From Rhodospirillaceae bacterium CCH5-H10 (GTDB taxonomy: Bacteria; Pseudomonadota; Alphaproteobacteria; Reyranellales; Reyranellaceae): 8,320 bases of DNA. Below the pieces are notes generated by a model that did no database searches, was not told the DNA's origin, and worked only from the letters and a program-made list of their open reading frames with translations. Position numbers and translations under genes: made by a program. Shown here piece after piece: positions 6,719-8,320 of the stretch (position 1 is its first letter; every line of letters starts with the position of its first letter). The stretch covers positions 1 to 8,320 of the forward strand of contig LSKJ01000496.1 of the NCBI GenBank assembly GCA_001557035.1. Reading direction: 5' to 3'.

Positions 6719-7501
6719 ATGTCGCGTTTCACAGGAAGAATTGCCATCGTCACCGGCGCCGCGTCGGGCATCGGCAAGGAAATCGCGCTGCGTCTGGCCG
6801 CCGAAGGCGGCACGCCGGTCATCGCCGACCTCAATCTCGACGCCGCGACCGCGACCGCGAACGAGATCAAGGCCAAGGGCGGCGATGCTTTTGCCGTCGC
6901 CATGAACGTGACCGACGAGGCCCAGGTCGAGAAGGGCGTGGCCGACACGATCGCCAAGTACGGCAAGATCGACATCCTGGTCAGCAACGCCGGGATCCAG
7001 ATCGTGAAGCCGCTGGTCGACTTCCCCTTCGCGGATTGGAAGAAGCTGCTGTCGATCCATCTCGACGGCGCCTTCCTCACCACCAAGGCGTGCCTGAAGC
7101 ACATGTACAAGGCGAAGTACGGCCGCGTTATCTACATGGGTTCCGTGCATTCCAAGGAAGCCTCGAAGCTCAAGGCGCCCTACGTCACCGCCAAGCATGG
7201 CCTGATCGGCCTCAGCAAGGTGCTGGCCAAGGAAGGCGCGGAGTACGGGGTCTCCTCCAACGTCGTGTGCCCGGGCTTCGTGCGCACGCCGCTGGTCGAG
7301 AAGCAGATTCCCGAGCAGGCGGCGGAGCTGAAGATCACCGAGGAGCAGGTGATCAAGAACGTCATGCTCAAGGACACGATCGACGGCCAGTTCACGACGA
7401 CCGACGATGTGGCCGACGCCGTTCTCTTCTATGCCGCGGCCAAGAGCACGGTGCACAGCGGCCAGTCCGCCGTGGTCAGCCACGGCTGGTTCATGCAGTG
7501 A
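6719..7501 (+). CDS. bdhA: D-3-hydroxybutyrate dehydrogenase (SDR family)
   Basis: A 260-residue short-chain dehydrogenase that should interconvert (R)-3-hydroxybutyrate and acetoacetate with NAD. The cofactor motif TGAASGIG is at 12-19, NAG at 90-92, and the catalytic Ser142, Tyr155 and Lys159 lie in MGSVHS and YVTAKHG. The stretches [21 protein letters not shown] and [17 protein letters not shown] are diagnostic of 3-hydroxybutyrate dehydrogenases rather than acetoacetyl-CoA reductases or generic SDRs. The start is an ATG with GAGAAGGA seven bases upstream. It is the third gene of the patatin-adc operon; acetoacetate made here can be decarboxylated by Adc. The stop codon lies inside a 17-bp imperfect tandem repeat. 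Confidence 0.95.
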   Translation: MSRFTGRIAIVTGAASGIGKEIALRLAAEGGTPVIADLNLDAATATANEIKAKGGDAFAVAMNVTDEAQVEKGVADTIAKYGKIDILVSNAGIQIVKPLVDFPFADWKKLLSIHLDGAFLTTKACLKHMYKAKYGRVIYMGSVHSKEASKLKAPYVTAKHGLIGLSKVLAKEGAEYGVSSNVVCPGFVRTPLVEKQIPEQAAELKITEEQVIKNVMLKDTIDGQFTTTDDVADAVLFYAAAKSTVHSGQSAVVSHGWFMQ

Positions 7502-7522
7502 GCGTGTTCGTGCAGTGAGCCT
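7489..7522 (+). repeat. 17-bp imperfect tandem repeat across the bdhA stop codon
   Basis: Two adjacent 17-base units, 7489-7505 and 7506-7522, share 15 of 17 bases. The first contains the last codons and the TGA of bdhA; the second repeats the same CAGTGAGC end. It looks like a local duplication by slippage. It does not change the protein, because the first TGA is used. Confidence 0.75.
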
Positions 7523-7546
7523 GCCGAACTGTTGCCCTGCGGCCAC

Positions 7547-7582
7547 GGTCGCGGGGCGAGTGCCGTCGGGTTCCCCGCGATC
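7547..7582 (+). terminator. GC-rich hairpin after bdhA, possible terminator
   Basis: GGTCGCGGGG (7547-7556) pairs with CCCCGCGATC (7573-7582), ten pairs including one G-T, around a 16-base loop. An outer GTTGCC (7531-7536) can also pair with GGCAAC (7583-7588). No T-run follows, so it could stabilise the 3' end of the operon mRNA or act with Rho; it is not a classic intrinsic terminator. Confidence 0.45.
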
Positions 7583-7601
7583 GGCAACTTAATTGAGGCA
7601 A

Positions 7602-7655
7602 CCCTCGTTGGTGAGGCGTGCGTCCGTCAGCCCCGGATGCTTCACCCAACGAGGG
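7602..7655 (+). promoter_or_regulatory. Hairpin ending in the ompA-like ribosome-binding site
   Basis: CCCTCGTTGG (7602-7611) is perfectly complementary to CCAACGAGGG (7646-7655), and the stem continues a few more pairs (TGAGGC with GCTTCA) past a one-base bulge. ATTTT follows directly. It may be an intrinsic terminator for bdhA read-through. Alternatively it is a leader structure, since GAGGGA (7651-7656), the best Shine-Dalgarno for the ATG at 7666, forms the 3' arm and would be hidden when the stem closes. Confidence 0.55.
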
Positions 7656-7665
7656 ATTTTGGAAA

Positions 7666-8320
7666 ATGAAGAAGGCTCTTCTCGCCGCTGCGGCCCTGAT
7701 GGTGGCTCCCATGGCCGCCAACGCGCAGTCCATGTGGACCCCCGGACCTTCGAACCCCGGCCTCTACATCGGTGGTGAAGGCGGCCTGAACTGGCTGCTG
7801 AACAACAACAATTACAACATGGACCTCGGCTTCGCGGCCGGCGGCTTCGTCGGTTACGACTTCGTGGGCCCCAGGATCGAGCTGGAAGGCGTGTTCCGCT
7901 CCAACAACGGCCGCGGCACCGCCAACTTCGGCAACATCTTCAGCAACACCAGCGGTCGCATCGAGCAGCTCGCCATCATGGCCAACCTGCTCTACGACTT
8001 CATCCCGGGTGCGACCATCACGCCGTATATCGGCGCCGGTGCCGGTATCGCCTTCGCCGATGCCTCGATCAACGGCTGCTCGCTGTGCAGCACGCAGTTC
8101 GCCTACCAGGGCATCATCGGTCTCGGCTGGAACGTCGACCAGAACTTCCGCGTCAACCTCGATGGCCGCTACTACGGCACGACCAATCCGGGCTGGTACC
8201 AGAACAACAACATCACGACGATGCTGAGCGTCGCCTACAAGTTCGGCCAGCCGGCGCCGGCCGCCCCGCCGCCCGCCGCGGCGCCGGTGGCTCCGCCGTC
8301 GTTCATGGTGTTCTTCGACT
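7666..8320 (+). CDS. OmpA-family outer-membrane protein (3' partial)
   Basis: The first 218 residues of a frame still open at the window edge. A signal peptide is clear: MKK, a hydrophobic Ala/Leu stretch, then ANA before Gln21. Residues about 30-195 alternate hydrophobic and polar residues like a small beta-barrel: GLYIGGEGGLNW near the start, ITPYIGAGAGIAF at 118-130, and MLSVAYKFG as the last strand. A Pro/Ala linker follows (196-211), then SFMVFFD, which matches the first strand of the periplasmic peptidoglycan-binding OmpA-like domain (usually continuing VFFDW). So the missing part should be that domain. An exposed loop carries NGCSLCST with Cys138 and Cys141, which might form a disulfide. 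The ATG has GAGGGA nine bases upstream, inside a hairpin. It is probably an independent, well-expressed gene. Confidence 0.88.
   Translation, partial: MKKALLAAAALMVAPMAANAQSMWTPGPSNPGLYIGGEGGLNWLLNNNNYNMDLGFAAGGFVGYDFVGPRIELEGVFRSNNGRGTANFGNIFSNTSGRIEQLAIMANLLYDFIPGATITPYIGAGAGIAFADASINGCSLCSTQFAYQGIIGLGWNVDQNFRVNLDGRYYGTTNPGWYQNNNITTMLSVAYKFGQPAPAAPPPAAAPVAPPSFMVFFD

Noticed and set aside
6695..7546. 283-codon - strand open frame opposite bdhA
   Set aside because: It mirrors an unmistakable short-chain dehydrogenase gene.
1..8320. CRISPR arrays, tRNA/rRNA genes, insertion sequences or integrase/att sites
   Set aside because: No regularly spaced repeats, no recognisable RNA gene, no transposase or integrase protein and no flanking terminal repeats were seen.

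Overview
This 8.3 kb window has high GC, tightly packed genes and all confident genes on the + strand. Composition, gene content and an OmpA-type porin with a Pro/Ala linker suggest an alphaproteobacterium, possibly Rhodospirillales or Reyranella-like. That placement is inference from the protein style; no rRNA or other phylogenetic marker is present.

Region 1 (1-4636) is a lasso-peptide (RiPP) biosynthetic cluster. The order is HprK-type kinase (5' end cut by the window edge), B2 leader peptidase of the transglutaminase-like family, C macrolactam synthetase of the asparagine-synthase family, B1/RRE protein (PqqD-like), a 71-residue precursor A, and a nucleotidyltransferase-family protein. 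The genes overlap or nearly abut, apart from an 84-base AT-richer gap before B1. B1 should bind the precursor leader (a Y..P.L...G motif is visible), B2 should cut after a Thr-Ile pair, and C should join the alpha-amine of the new N-terminus to an Asp side chain. The best-fitting core is 29 residues, begins with Ser and has Asp at position 8. It is Gly/Arg-rich, strongly cationic and ends in Ser. The kinase, the nucleotidyltransferase and the C-terminal Ser together resemble paeninodin/pseudomycoidin-type clusters, in which the C-terminal Ser is phosphorylated and can be decorated further. No ABC transporter or lasso isopeptidase is seen in the window.

Region 2 (4782-7501) is a metabolic operon: a patatin-like phospholipase with a DUF3734-type C-terminus, acetoacetate decarboxylase (adc) and 3-hydroxybutyrate dehydrogenase (bdhA). 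The last two would carry out 3-hydroxybutyrate <-> acetoacetate -> acetone + CO2. The patatin reading frame has no ATG, GTG or TTG ahead of its conserved oxyanion motif. Instead a strong Shine-Dalgarno sequence sits 8 bases before an ATC codon, so this is either a rare non-canonical start or a sequence error.

Region 3 (7502-8320) holds a 164-base intergenic stretch with a 17-bp imperfect tandem repeat across the bdhA stop codon and two strong hairpins. The second hairpin includes the likely ribosome-binding site of the next gene. That gene is an OmpA-family outer-membrane protein with a signal peptide, an eight-strand-type barrel and a Pro/Ala linker, cut off by the window end.
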